Position numbers and translations under genes: made by a program
Shown: piece after piece, positions 42,131 to 49,984 of the stretch
Position numbering within the stretch: the stretch's first letter is position 1
Layout: each line of letters begins with the position of its first letter
Source of the DNA: an uncultured Lachnospiraceae bacterium
GTDB lineage: Bacteria; Bacillota; Clostridia; Lachnospirales; Lachnospiraceae
Direction of reading: 5' to 3'
Assembly: GCA_910587635.1 (NCBI GenBank)
Contig: CAJUNB010000015.1
Location: forward strand, 9,130-73,129
Length of the DNA: 64,000 nucleotides
The notes under the pieces: generated by a model
Told to the model about the DNA's origin: nothing
The model's database searches: none
Seen by the model: the letters and a program-made list of their open reading frames with translations, nothing else

Positions 42131-43193
42131 CTTTTTGTTTTTTTAATCTTTCTATCTCTTTTTGTAATTCGTTCAGTTTTGCCATGGCCTCTGCCAGTTC
42201 TCTCTGCTTATCTGCTTCGGAGCCTCCTTCTGTTACTCCTTCTTTCTGCAGAGCATCCACCCCGCCCGACAGCCGATCAGCTTCCGCCTCTTTTAAGCGG
42301 ACAGCCTCTTCAATTTTCTGCCGTTCCAGATAACCTGTCACCATGGCCGGCTGCTCAATCGGCTCCTTTTCGAAAAAGCTGGGATCTATCATAACCCGAT
42401 AGTCTTCTTCCCGCAGCACATATTCTTTTTTGCCGGACCTCCCGGTTCTGAATCCACCGCTGCGATCCTCGTATGCATCCTCTTCATATCCGTCGCCGTC
42501 ATCCTCGTATGCGTCGTCCTCAGACTCGTTGTCACCGTTATCATATCTGTCGTCCTCAGACTCGCCGTCTTCGTATACGTCATCCTCATATCCGCCACCC
42601 TCATCGTACTCACTGTCTTCATAGGGGGCATCTTCGTATCTGTCATCGTCGTATTCATCATCGTCGATGTCCTCTTCCCCGTCATCGTACTCCTTATCTT
42701 TACGAATCCCCTTTAAGGTTACGGCCAGCATTCCCAGCACGACGATAATACCCAGCCCGGTCACAGCCATTTTTATAACGGCAGGGCTCTGGTTCAGTCC
42801 CCGATATCCCTCTTCCGGTTCGCCGGCCTCTTCTTCCAGTTCCTCCGACTCTTCCTGCGCCGGAATTTCCGTGGCAGTCACATAGTCGTCTGATACATAC
42901 CCTGTCTCACCGTTTATTTCGATCTGATACCATCCGTTTTCCGCCTGTCCGGTTATCGTAACAATGGCTCCGCCATCTACCTTGCCGATCTCACTGTAGT
43001 TTTTACCGGGACCGGACCGGACATTCAGGGAAGAACTGGCAGTGATCTCTCCCTGCATATGCATTTCCGTGACCTGATAATCTTCCGAACCATATACTTT
43101 TCCCGGAAAGAGGAAAAATGCCCAACATAAAAGTAATATACACAAAGCAGATCGTTTCGTCCGACCGCTGTTTTTTTGTCTGTCTCGTCTCAT
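42123..43193 (-). CDS. Exported SH3-domain protein with acidic low-complexity repeats
   Basis: This 356-aa protein has a signal peptide (about residues 14-35) and a bacterial SH3 domain (about 48-110) with SSLNVRSGPGKNYSEIGKVDGGA and GWYQIEINGETGYVSDDYV. A membrane helix lies near 140-160, then a roughly 80-residue Asp/Glu/Tyr-rich repeat region (EDDxYEDxxSEDD units). A basic tail with a long coiled coil (about 300-356) ends it. It may bind wall components outside and a basic partner inside. The start follows CGGAGG. It overlaps the ABC exporter gene by 8 bp. Confidence 0.75.
   Translation of the reverse strand: MRRDRQKNSGRTKRSALCILLLCWAFFLFPGKVYGSEDYQVTEMHMQGEITASSSLNVRSGPGKNYSEIGKVDGGAIVTITGQAENGWYQIEINGETGYVSDDYVTATEIPAQEESEELEEEAGEPEEGYRGLNQSPAVIKMAVTGLGIIVVLGMLAVTLKGIRKDKEYDDGEEDIDDDEYDDDRYEDAPYEDSEYDEGGGYEDDVYEDGESEDDRYDNGDNESEDDAYEDDGDGYEEDAYEDRSGGFRTGRSGKKEYVLREEDYRVMIDPSFFEKEPIEQPAMVTGYLERQKIEEAVRLKEAEADRLSGGVDALQKEGVTEGGSEADKQRELAEAMAKLNELQKEIERLKKQKDE
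42450..42690. repeat. Imperfect in-gene repeats coding for an acidic Asp/Tyr region
   Basis: Short blocks such as TCCTCGTATGC and TCATCCTCATATCC recur every 9-24 bases. They encode the acidic middle region of the SH3 protein and make length change by slippage likely. Confidence 0.6.
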
Positions 43194-43332
43194 GGTATCA
43201 TTCCTCCGTTTCTTATCCCTGTCAATCCACAGGTATAATACTTATCGTGTCTCCAGTATACCATTTTATTCCTTTTTAAAAAGTATTATTTAAGAAAATT
43301 TTATTTTTCTTAAGGATTCCGGGAGAAAAAAC
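43194..43332 (-). promoter_or_regulatory. AT-rich region upstream of the SH3 gene
   Basis: It holds a near-palindrome TTAAGAAAA-N6-TTTTCTTAA (about 43287-43311) and CTTTTTAAAAAG (about 43276), and otherwise no coding signs. It may carry the promoter of the SH3-ABC-reductase run. Confidence 0.4.
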
Positions 43333-44184
43333 TCAGTATCTGTCCAGAAAATGATATATCTCTCCATCCTTTTTGTAACCAATCACTTTATTCAGATTGA
43401 CGTTTTTCACACTGTTGAATATGTTCTGTTCGATAAAACTGCTCCTGTCCCGCAGCTGTCCTATCAGCTCTTTCATCTCATCTCGTTTGGAATGCTTCCG
43501 GCCGCTGGCACAGTTCTCTGTAAACCTGCAGGCACACTGAAGAAACTCCAGTCCATGATAGTCCCTCCATGCCTGGATATCCGCTTCCCTGATCAGATAC
43601 ATGGGACGGATCAGTTCCATCCCTTCGAAATTCATGCTGTGCAGCTTGGGCATCATCGTCTCGATCTGAGCCCCATAGAACATCCCCATCAGAATCGTCT
43701 CGATCACATCATCATAATGATGTCCCAGAGCGATCTTGTTGCAGCCCAGCTCCTTCGCCCTGCTGTACAGATATCCCCGACGCATCCTGGCACACAGATA
43801 GCAGGGGCTGTCATCAACATCCGCTACCGCATCAAATATTTCCGTCTCGAATACGGTAATGGGTATCCCCAGCAGTCTGGCATTGTTCTCTATCTGCCGC
43901 CGGTTCCGCTGCTGATAGCCCGGGTCCATCACGAGAAACACAAGGTCAAAGTTATTCCTTCCGTGAACTTTCAATTCCTGGAAAAGCTTTGCCATCAGCA
44001 TGGAATCCTTTCCACCGGAAATACAGACTGCGATCCTGTCCCCGTCCTGGATCAGATCATACTCCCGAATCGCCTTCGTGAATTTGCACCATATCTGTTT
44101 CCGAAACTTTTTTACGATACTCCGCTGGATTTTTTTTGCTTTTTCTTCCGCCGACATTTTTTCTGTTAAAATGATAGTTTCCAT
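43333..44184 (-). CDS. TtcA-type PP-loop tRNA thiolation enzyme
   Basis: This 283-aa PP-loop ATPase has SGGKDSM (about residues 54-60) for ATP activation of a tRNA base, and CYLCARMRRG for an iron-sulfur or thiol relay, the TtcA signature. TtcA makes 2-thiocytidine at position 32 in proteobacteria. Firmicute relatives are annotated with it but may use a different base, so the exact target is open. The ATG has GAAGGGAAA upstream. A structured repeat lies 5' of the gene. Confidence 0.85.
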   Translation of the reverse strand: METIILTEKMSAEEKAKKIQRSIVKKFRKQIWCKFTKAIREYDLIQDGDRIAVCISGGKDSMLMAKLFQELKVHGRNNFDLVFLVMDPGYQQRNRRQIENNARLLGIPITVFETEIFDAVADVDDSPCYLCARMRRGYLYSRAKELGCNKIALGHHYDDVIETILMGMFYGAQIETMMPKLHSMNFEGMELIRPMYLIREADIQAWRDYHGLEFLQCACRFTENCASGRKHSKRDEMKELIGQLRDRSSFIEQNIFNSVKNVNLNKVIGYKKDGEIYHFLDRY

Positions 44185-44227
44185 ACACTTTCCCTTCTGA
44201 ACTGAATGTTAAAAGACATATCTGATT

Positions 44228-44322
44228 ATGAAGCAATTTCCTAGACATATTTCTAATCCGTCTCAGTGCGATCTGTGTTTTATTCTACGGGGAATTGCGG
44301 AACAATTTCCCATAAAATAAAA
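44228..44322. repeat. Dispersed structured intergenic element, copy C
   Basis: GAAGCAATT, GACATATTT, AATC and CAGTGCGATCT match the copies at 8.2 and 9.0 kb in order. The right part is a hairpin: TTTTATT (44278-44284) with AAATAAAA (44315-44322), and GGGGAATTG with CAATTTCCC around loop CGGAA. The hairpin matches copy E near 13.9 kb on the other strand. Confidence 0.65.
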
Positions 44323-44324
44323 GC

Positions 44325-44354
44325 AGCGCCGGTACATCTGGCGGCACCGGCGCT
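44325..44354. terminator. Bidirectional-type terminator after the purine permease gene
   Basis: AGCGCCGGT (44325-44333) pairs with ACCGGCGCT (44346-44354). TTTTATTTT on the minus strand and TTTTTT on the plus strand follow, 33 bp after the permease stop. Confidence 0.7.
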
Positions 44355-44387
44355 ATTATTTTTTATCTGCAGTTTGCCGTTTTTCTT

Positions 44388-45746
44388 CTACAGGAAAATG
44401 TACTTACATACAAACAGTACCGCGAGCACATACATAAGAGGTGTGATCTTCTTTGCCTTGCCACAGCACAGATTGATAATCACATAAGATATCACGCCGA
44501 TGGCAATTCCTTCGGAAATGCTGTACATCAAAGGCATGGCAATGACACACAGATATGCAGGTACGGCCTCCGCCGCATCTTCAAAGTCCACTTTCACAAT
44601 GGCCGACAACATCAGAAACCCTACAAAGATCAGAGCCGGCGCTGTCGCAAATCCCGGAACAGCCGTAAAAATCGGAGCAAAGAAAATGGCAACGAGGAAC
44701 AGAAGTCCCGTTACGATAGAGGCAAGCCCCGTTCTGGCACCGGCACCGACGCCTGCAGAGCTCTCCACAAAAGTAGTCGTTGTGGAAGTGCCAAATACAG
44801 CACCCACCGATGTGGCGATGGCATCTGCCAGAAGTGCAGGTTTGATTCTCGGCAGCTTCTCATCCTTATCCAACATGTCCGCCTTTGTAGCGACACCGAT
44901 CAGTGTTCCGATCGTGTCAAACATATCCACGAACAAAAAAGCAAAAATGATAATAATAAAGTTGGCAATGCTCACATTGGAATAGTCTCCCATAAAGCAC
45001 TGGCCAAATGTCCTCCCGATGGCCGTGAAATCCGTCAGCGCAAAGCTGGGATACAGAGAGTAGAATCCTGCATCAGGTGTCACAACATACAGCCCCGCTG
45101 CCTGACAGATCATGCCAAGTATCCATGTGGCAACGATACCGATCAGTATGGAACCTTTTACATTTTTTACATAGAGAATCGCCGTCAGTATCAACCCGAT
45201 CAACGCCAGAATGGCACAGATGCCTTCCGTATGGAACGTACCGGCAAAATCCACATAGGACAGCAGTGTGGAGTCATTGTTCACTACCACATGCCCATTT
45301 TGCAGCCCGATAAATGCAATGAACAGGCCGATACCCGCACTGACACCCTTTTTCAGTGTACTGGGAATGGCATTAAAAATAGCCTCTCGCACACTTGTCA
45401 GTGACAGTACAATAAAGATCAGACCTTCAATAAATACTGCCATCAACGCCACACGCCAGTCGTAGCCCCAGCCGACGCATACCGTATAGGCAAAATACGC
45501 ATTCAACCCCATGCCCGGTGCCAGTGCGAACGGATAATTCGCCAGAAGTGCCATGGCAACAGTTCCTACAAAGGATGCCAGACAGGTAGCGATAAGCACT
45601 GCCGTAGCATCCATCCCGGAAGCTGACAGCAGACTCGGATTGACAGCCAGTATGTACGCCATTGTCATAAATGTGGTAATACCGGCTATGACTTCTGTCC
45701 TTACAGTGGTGTCGTTGTCTTTTAGCTTAAACAGTTTTTCAATCAT
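44388..45746 (-). CDS. NCS2 adenine/guanine/hypoxanthine permease
   Basis: This 452-aa transporter of the AzgA/PbuG clade opens IEKLFKLKDNDTTVRTEVIAG. About fourteen hydrophobic segments follow, with TFMTMAYILAVNPSLL, GMGLNAYFAY and ESSAGVGAGARTGL motifs typical of purine symporters. It imports purine bases with protons. It has a promoter but no room for a purine riboswitch in its short leader (about 40 nt), so another control is expected. Confidence 0.94.
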   Translation of the reverse strand: MIEKLFKLKDNDTTVRTEVIAGITTFMTMAYILAVNPSLLSASGMDATAVLIATCLASFVGTVAMALLANYPFALAPGMGLNAYFAYTVCVGWGYDWRVALMAVFIEGLIFIVLSLTSVREAIFNAIPSTLKKGVSAGIGLFIAFIGLQNGHVVVNNDSTLLSYVDFAGTFHTEGICAILALIGLILTAILYVKNVKGSILIGIVATWILGMICQAAGLYVVTPDAGFYSLYPSFALTDFTAIGRTFGQCFMGDYSNVSIANFIIIIFAFLFVDMFDTIGTLIGVATKADMLDKDEKLPRIKPALLADAIATSVGAVFGTSTTTTFVESSAGVGAGARTGLASIVTGLLFLVAIFFAPIFTAVPGFATAPALIFVGFLMLSAIVKVDFEDAAEAVPAYLCVIAMPLMYSISEGIAIGVISYVIINLCCGKAKKITPLMYVLAVLFVCKYIFL

Positions 45747-45793
45747 TTTTTCCCTTCCTCATAAAGTAAGATAAAGTTTCCGTTTACGAAAGC

Positions 45794-45822
45794 ATCATAT
45801 CACACTCCATTTATTTCTGCAA
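45794..45822 (-). promoter_or_regulatory. Promoter of the purine permease gene
   Basis: On the minus strand, TTGCAG (45817-45822) and TATGAT (45794-45799) are 17 bp apart, 48 bp before the start. Confidence 0.7.
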
Positions 45823-45866
45823 TGAGAGGATTTCGACAGGGCATCCGGTTGTTGCGTTCCGCTTTT

Positions 45867-47570
45867 CTACCTCACCCTCACGATTTTTTTATTCTCGATT
45901 TTGTATACTATATCACACTCTTCCGCCAGACTGGCATGGTGTGTTACCATGAGCATCGTTTTGTTGCCTCTCAGCTGCCGGATAGAATCGATAACCGCCT
46001 TCTCTGTCTCCATATCCAGTGCCGCGGTTGCCTCATCCATAATCAGGAGTTCGAAATCTTTGTACAGTGCTCTGGCAAGGGCAATTCTCTGCCGCTGCCC
46101 TCCCGATATTTTTATCCCGTTTTCACCGATCAATGTATGGATTCCATTTGGCATCTGTTCTATATCATTCCACACCTGTGCACATTTCAGACAGTCAATT
46201 ACCCGCTCCTCGTCTATCTTATTTTCCTCTTCAAACAATACCACATTATTTTCCACTGTCTCCCCGTTCAGATACACGGTCTGCGGAATATAACTGATAA
46301 TATCTCCGATCTGAGCCCAGCAGCTCCCTTCCCCGTCCGTTTGCGACACCACATCATAATCATCGTACCGTATGCTTCCTTCCTGCGCCTTTAGCAGACC
46401 AAGGAGCAGGTCCAGAAGTGTCGTCTTCCCCGCACCCGAAGTACCGATCACCGCCACAGAATATCCTGCTGGAATGTCAATAGCGGCATCTTTGAAAATT
46501 TCCGTCCTTTCGTTATAGGCAAAACTCAGATTTCTGACAAAGAGTCCTCTGGAGAAAGTCAGCTCTTTTTTCCTTACCGATTCTCTCTCTTTTTCCATCT
46601 TCTGTATTTCCGTATATCTGACAAAGCACTCTCTGAGCGCCTCATAGGCTTTTCTCGAAAACTCCAGATCGTTCATCCTTTCCAGAATATTATTGCCCAT
46701 CGTTATCATCCCATTCAATATGACAAGATATGCCGCCATTGGCACAAGGACAGAGGGCGTATTGATACCGACGATGAGTAGAACCGCCAGCACACCGTAG
46801 CGGAAAAATGTAATGGAAGTCTGCATCATTGCCTTAATAAGGCTGTTTCTGTATTTATATTTACTCTCCACCTGAGCATATCCCATACTCGCACTGTCAT
46901 ATTTCTGCAATACAGGATCCAGACAGCCATGTAACTTCATCTCCTTAAAAAGACCATATGCGATAGTGACCTGTGCATTTGCCTTTATCATATACATTCT
47001 GCTTTCCTTGCCATATGTGGCCATCTGCGTCTTGTGAAAAAAGAACATACCTGTCATAGCCAGGAACAGAAGAAGACAGCTCACCATGCCAATCCACCCG
47101 GAAACACAGAGCAAAACTGCAGAATATACCACCATTGTAAAAACATAGCTCCATATTTCGATACAGGCTGTTATGATTTTCATACAGCTCATCGTATCAC
47201 TGCGGACGATTGTCAGCGCCTGTACTGTACTTTTCTGGTTGTGATATTGCAAGTCCTCTTTCAGAAGCAGTTTATATATCTTCACAGACAATTTTTGCGC
47301 TCCCTGAAATTCGAACCGATTCAGTATTTTGGCCTTATACAGAGATACGAACCTCTCTGCCAACAACAAAACTCCCATAAAAACCATGGGGCCTGTCAAA
47401 GCCGTCCATATCTGACTTTTCCCGAACGCCCCCTGAAAGAGATTGATGCCGTAACATATATTGAAAATATTTTCCAGTGAATTAAAGAAACAGACTACTG
47501 TCAGTATTTTCCAGATTCTCTGCTCGTCCTTTTCCAAAATCCCCGTTAGATATCGAAACATCTCTGTCAT
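45867..47570 (-). CDS. PglK-like ABC transporter (fused permease and ATPase)
   Basis: This 567-aa half-transporter has six helices (about 20-330), then an ATPase domain with Walker A GTSGAGKTT, signature ISGGQRQRIALARAL and Walker B LLIMDEATAALD. The membrane part differs from the usual exporters, and the overall layout resembles PglK-type flippases of lipid-linked oligosaccharides; that similarity is modest. It is divergent from the GHL10 gene with a 200-bp gap. It could serve the glycan genes that follow, but exporters of peptides are equally possible. Confidence 0.8.
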   Translation of the reverse strand: MTEMFRYLTGILEKDEQRIWKILTVVCFFNSLENIFNICYGINLFQGAFGKSQIWTALTGPMVFMGVLLLAERFVSLYKAKILNRFEFQGAQKLSVKIYKLLLKEDLQYHNQKSTVQALTIVRSDTMSCMKIITACIEIWSYVFTMVVYSAVLLCVSGWIGMVSCLLLFLAMTGMFFFHKTQMATYGKESRMYMIKANAQVTIAYGLFKEMKLHGCLDPVLQKYDSASMGYAQVESKYKYRNSLIKAMMQTSITFFRYGVLAVLLIVGINTPSVLVPMAAYLVILNGMITMGNNILERMNDLEFSRKAYEALRECFVRYTEIQKMEKERESVRKKELTFSRGLFVRNLSFAYNERTEIFKDAAIDIPAGYSVAVIGTSGAGKTTLLDLLLGLLKAQEGSIRYDDYDVVSQTDGEGSCWAQIGDIISYIPQTVYLNGETVENNVVLFEEENKIDEERVIDCLKCAQVWNDIEQMPNGIHTLIGENGIKISGGQRQRIALARALYKDFELLIMDEATAALDMETEKAVIDSIRQLRGNKTMLMVTHHASLAEECDIVYKIENKKIVRVR

Positions 47571-47768
47571 TTTTTCTGTCTCCGTTTATATTGTTACCCT
47601 TACAGCATTCCGTTTTCCGTCTGTCTCTGTAATCTGTCATGCCTTATTTTACCTGTACAATATTTCTGTGCATTTTTTCATACTTATGTTATGATACCCT
47701 CAGTGAACAAAATAACCGGGCAAATCGGTTTGTACTACATATCATATTTCAAGAAAGGATTTTTCCGT
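47571..47768. promoter_or_regulatory. Divergent promoter region, ABC transporter and GHL10 genes
   Basis: The gap is AT-rich with a TATGAT-like -10 (about 47689-47694) on the plus strand and no clear consensus -35. No extra gene or repeat is supported. Confidence 0.4.
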
Positions 47769-48989
47769 ATGTCTTTAAAAACAGTCCGCCATCTGTCATC
47801 TATATGCTTTCGTCTGCTGTCTCCTTTTTCCTGCCTTCTGCCTGTCATACTCCTTTTCCTTATCTTTACCTCCGGCGTACCCGCCGAAGAAGAGATGCGT
47901 GGTATCTGGGTAGCCACCGTATCCAACCTGGACTATCCCGTTGCTCCCACTGCATCTTCTGAAGAATTGGCCCGACAGGCGGATATGATTCTGGACTACT
48001 CCAAAGCCTGCGGCTTCAATGCAGTCTTTCTCCAGGTGCGCCCCTGTTCTGATGCCTTCTATGCTTCTGATCTCTACCCCTGGAGTGCTTATCTCACCGG
48101 GGTCCAGGGAAACGCTCCTGATTCCGGTTTTGATCCACTGACCTATTGGGTCAATGGTGCTCATGCCCGGGGAATGGAGCTCCATGCCTGGATCAATCCC
48201 TACAGAATCACAAAGACGGCCGCCGACTGGGAGCGCCTGTCCGCTGCCTCACCGGCCATACAGCACCCTGATTGGGTCGTATATCATAACGGCAATTATT
48301 ATTTCGATCCTGCCCTGCCTCAGGTACGGCAGTTCCTCATTGACGGTGCGGCGGAACTTGCCGCTAAATACGATATTGACGGTATCCACATGGATGATTA
48401 TTTTTATCCAGGAACGGATTTCAATGATGCCGCCTCTTTTGCCGCCTACGGTAACGGCTTTACCAATATCAGTGACTGGCGGCGCAACAATGTGAATCTG
48501 CTCATACAGGGTATGGACGAAGTGCTCCACAATATCGATCCCGATATACAGTTCGGTATCAGCCCTGCGGGCATCTGGGCCAGCAGATCGCTCCATCCCG
48601 CGGGCAGTGCCACAACCAGCACCTATTCTTCCTACTTCAGTCTGTACGCAGACAGCAAACAGTGGGTGGAAGCAGGCTGGGTAGACTATATCGCACCCCA
48701 GATCTACTGGGAAGCAGGCCACAGGACATCCGATTTCAATGCTCTGACAGACTGGTGGACATCTGTGACCGACACAACGGACGTAAAGCTGTACATAGGT
48801 CTTGCCGATTATAAATCCTCCGGCATCACCGCTCCCGACAGTCCCTGGTACAACGGCACAGAGATTGCCCGACAGATAGCGCTCTGCCACGCCAATCCCC
48901 AGGTAGCGGGCGTCATCCATTTCCGCTACGGTTCCGTTGTCAGCTCCCCTATGCTCACGCAGATATTGGTCCAGTCATATTCTCAGTAA
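47769..48989 (+). CDS. GHL10 (DUF187, YngK-like) exported glycoside hydrolase-like protein
   Basis: This 406-aa protein has a signal/anchor (about residues 13-38), then the GHL10 barrel. Its markers are MRGIWVATVSNLDYP, FNAVFLQVRPCSDAFY, GMELHAWINPYR and the DIDGIHMDDYFYP segment, with acidic residues at the catalytic face (D/E near GIHMDD). Members of this group act on peptidoglycan-like or envelope glycans. Transcription converges on the GT2 gene, overlapping it by 7 bp. The ATG has AGAAAGGA upstream; a 26-codon upstream extension is rejected. Confidence 0.9.
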   Translation: MSLKTVRHLSSICFRLLSPFSCLLPVILLFLIFTSGVPAEEEMRGIWVATVSNLDYPVAPTASSEELARQADMILDYSKACGFNAVFLQVRPCSDAFYASDLYPWSAYLTGVQGNAPDSGFDPLTYWVNGAHARGMELHAWINPYRITKTAADWERLSAASPAIQHPDWVVYHNGNYYFDPALPQVRQFLIDGAAELAAKYDIDGIHMDDYFYPGTDFNDAASFAAYGNGFTNISDWRRNNVNLLIQGMDEVLHNIDPDIQFGISPAGIWASRSLHPAGSATTSTYSSYFSLYADSKQWVEAGWVDYIAPQIYWEAGHRTSDFNALTDWWTSVTDTTDVKLYIGLADYKSSGITAPDSPWYNGTEIARQIALCHANPQVAGVIHFRYGSVVSSPMLTQILVQSYSQ

Positions 48990-49984
48990 TCCAAGAATCT
49001 CCTGACAATCCTGCTTTTTTTCATCCGGCTCCGGGCAGCCTTCCCCAGCTGTCCCAGCCTGAGCCCACCGTGCCGCCAGAGCTGCCACAGAGCCACGGCA
49101 GCCTGCTTTCTCTGCCCATATTTGACTGCGATCTGAAACCTGCGCCTCGCTTTCCAGCATGTGATGCGATCCTTTGACACCTTCTCTCCGATCTGACAAA
49201 TATGGGCAATCTCATCCACCAGCGCCTCATAATCCCGGTATTTTTTTTCTTCTTCCGCTCGGCTCAGTGCTCTTCTGGAATGGCTGTCCGGTCTGACGGC
49301 AACCCGATACAGTACCTCCTGGATTGTGGGACATCTGTGACGATACAAAAATGGTAGCAGCATCTGAAAATTCTGTCCCACATCATATTCCGGTATATGT
49401 CGGTCAGAATAGATTTCAAAAAATCTGTCAGATCTGAGCATATAACAGCCGCAGCAGACAAAGGTTTTGATTTCCAGCATATCCCAAAACAGATCTTCTT
49501 TGGACAGATCTCCTGTCTTTTCTTCCCGGTTTTCCAGTATCTCACCTGTACTGATATCAAAATATTCCGCCTGCGATCTGACGCACTGATACTGCGGACG
49601 CTCCTGCAAAAATCTCACTCTTCTTTCCACAGACTCCGGCTTTAACACATCGTCGCTGTCCGGCCAGATCAGGTATTCTCCCGTCACATAAGGGAGGCCC
49701 CCGTTGATGGCGCCTGCAGCGTTTTTATGCTTTGCCCGTATCAGATGATACTCGTATCCTCTCGCAGCAAATTTATCCCGGTAGCTCTCTGCCAGCTCCA
49801 GCGTTCCGTCCGTAGAGCCGTCATCCACCAGTATCATTTCTATCTGCCCATATGTCTGATGCAACACGGACTCCAGCATCTGTGACAAATGCTTTTCACC
49901 ATTGTACACCGGCGTGACAATGGAAACCCGCCCCTTTTGAAACTGCTCCTGTTTTTTTGCTGTATGACAAAGCTTCTCTGTCAT
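48983..49984 (-). CDS. GT2 glycosyltransferase
   Basis: This 333-aa GT-A enzyme has VTPVYNGEKHL, ILVDDGSTDGT and the metal-binding WPDSDDVLKPE, and no transmembrane anchor. It adds a sugar from a nucleotide donor to a growing surface glycan. The start is the ATGA overlap with the upstream PP-loop gene. It is the last gene of the glycan cluster. The sugar cannot be predicted. Confidence 0.9.
   Translation of the reverse strand: MTEKLCHTAKKQEQFQKGRVSIVTPVYNGEKHLSQMLESVLHQTYGQIEMILVDDGSTDGTLELAESYRDKFAARGYEYHLIRAKHKNAAGAINGGLPYVTGEYLIWPDSDDVLKPESVERRVRFLQERPQYQCVRSQAEYFDISTGEILENREEKTGDLSKEDLFWDMLEIKTFVCCGCYMLRSDRFFEIYSDRHIPEYDVGQNFQMLLPFLYRHRCPTIQEVLYRVAVRPDSHSRRALSRAEEEKKYRDYEALVDEIAHICQIGEKVSKDRITCWKARRRFQIAVKYGQRKQAAVALWQLWRHGGLRLGQLGKAARSRMKKSRIVRRFLDY

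Noticed and set aside
42430..42748. Several plus-strand ORFs rich in Ser/Pro/Tyr or His/Arg
   Set aside because: They are antisense shadows of the acidic repeat region of the SH3 protein.
44388..45830. Purine riboswitch before the permease gene
   Set aside because: Only about 40 nt separate the -10 region from the start codon, too short for the aptamer.
19381..47710. 16-base match TACCCTCAGTGAACAA at 19381 and 47695
   Set aside because: Exact 16-base matches are expected about once by chance in a window of this size, and the flanks do not align.
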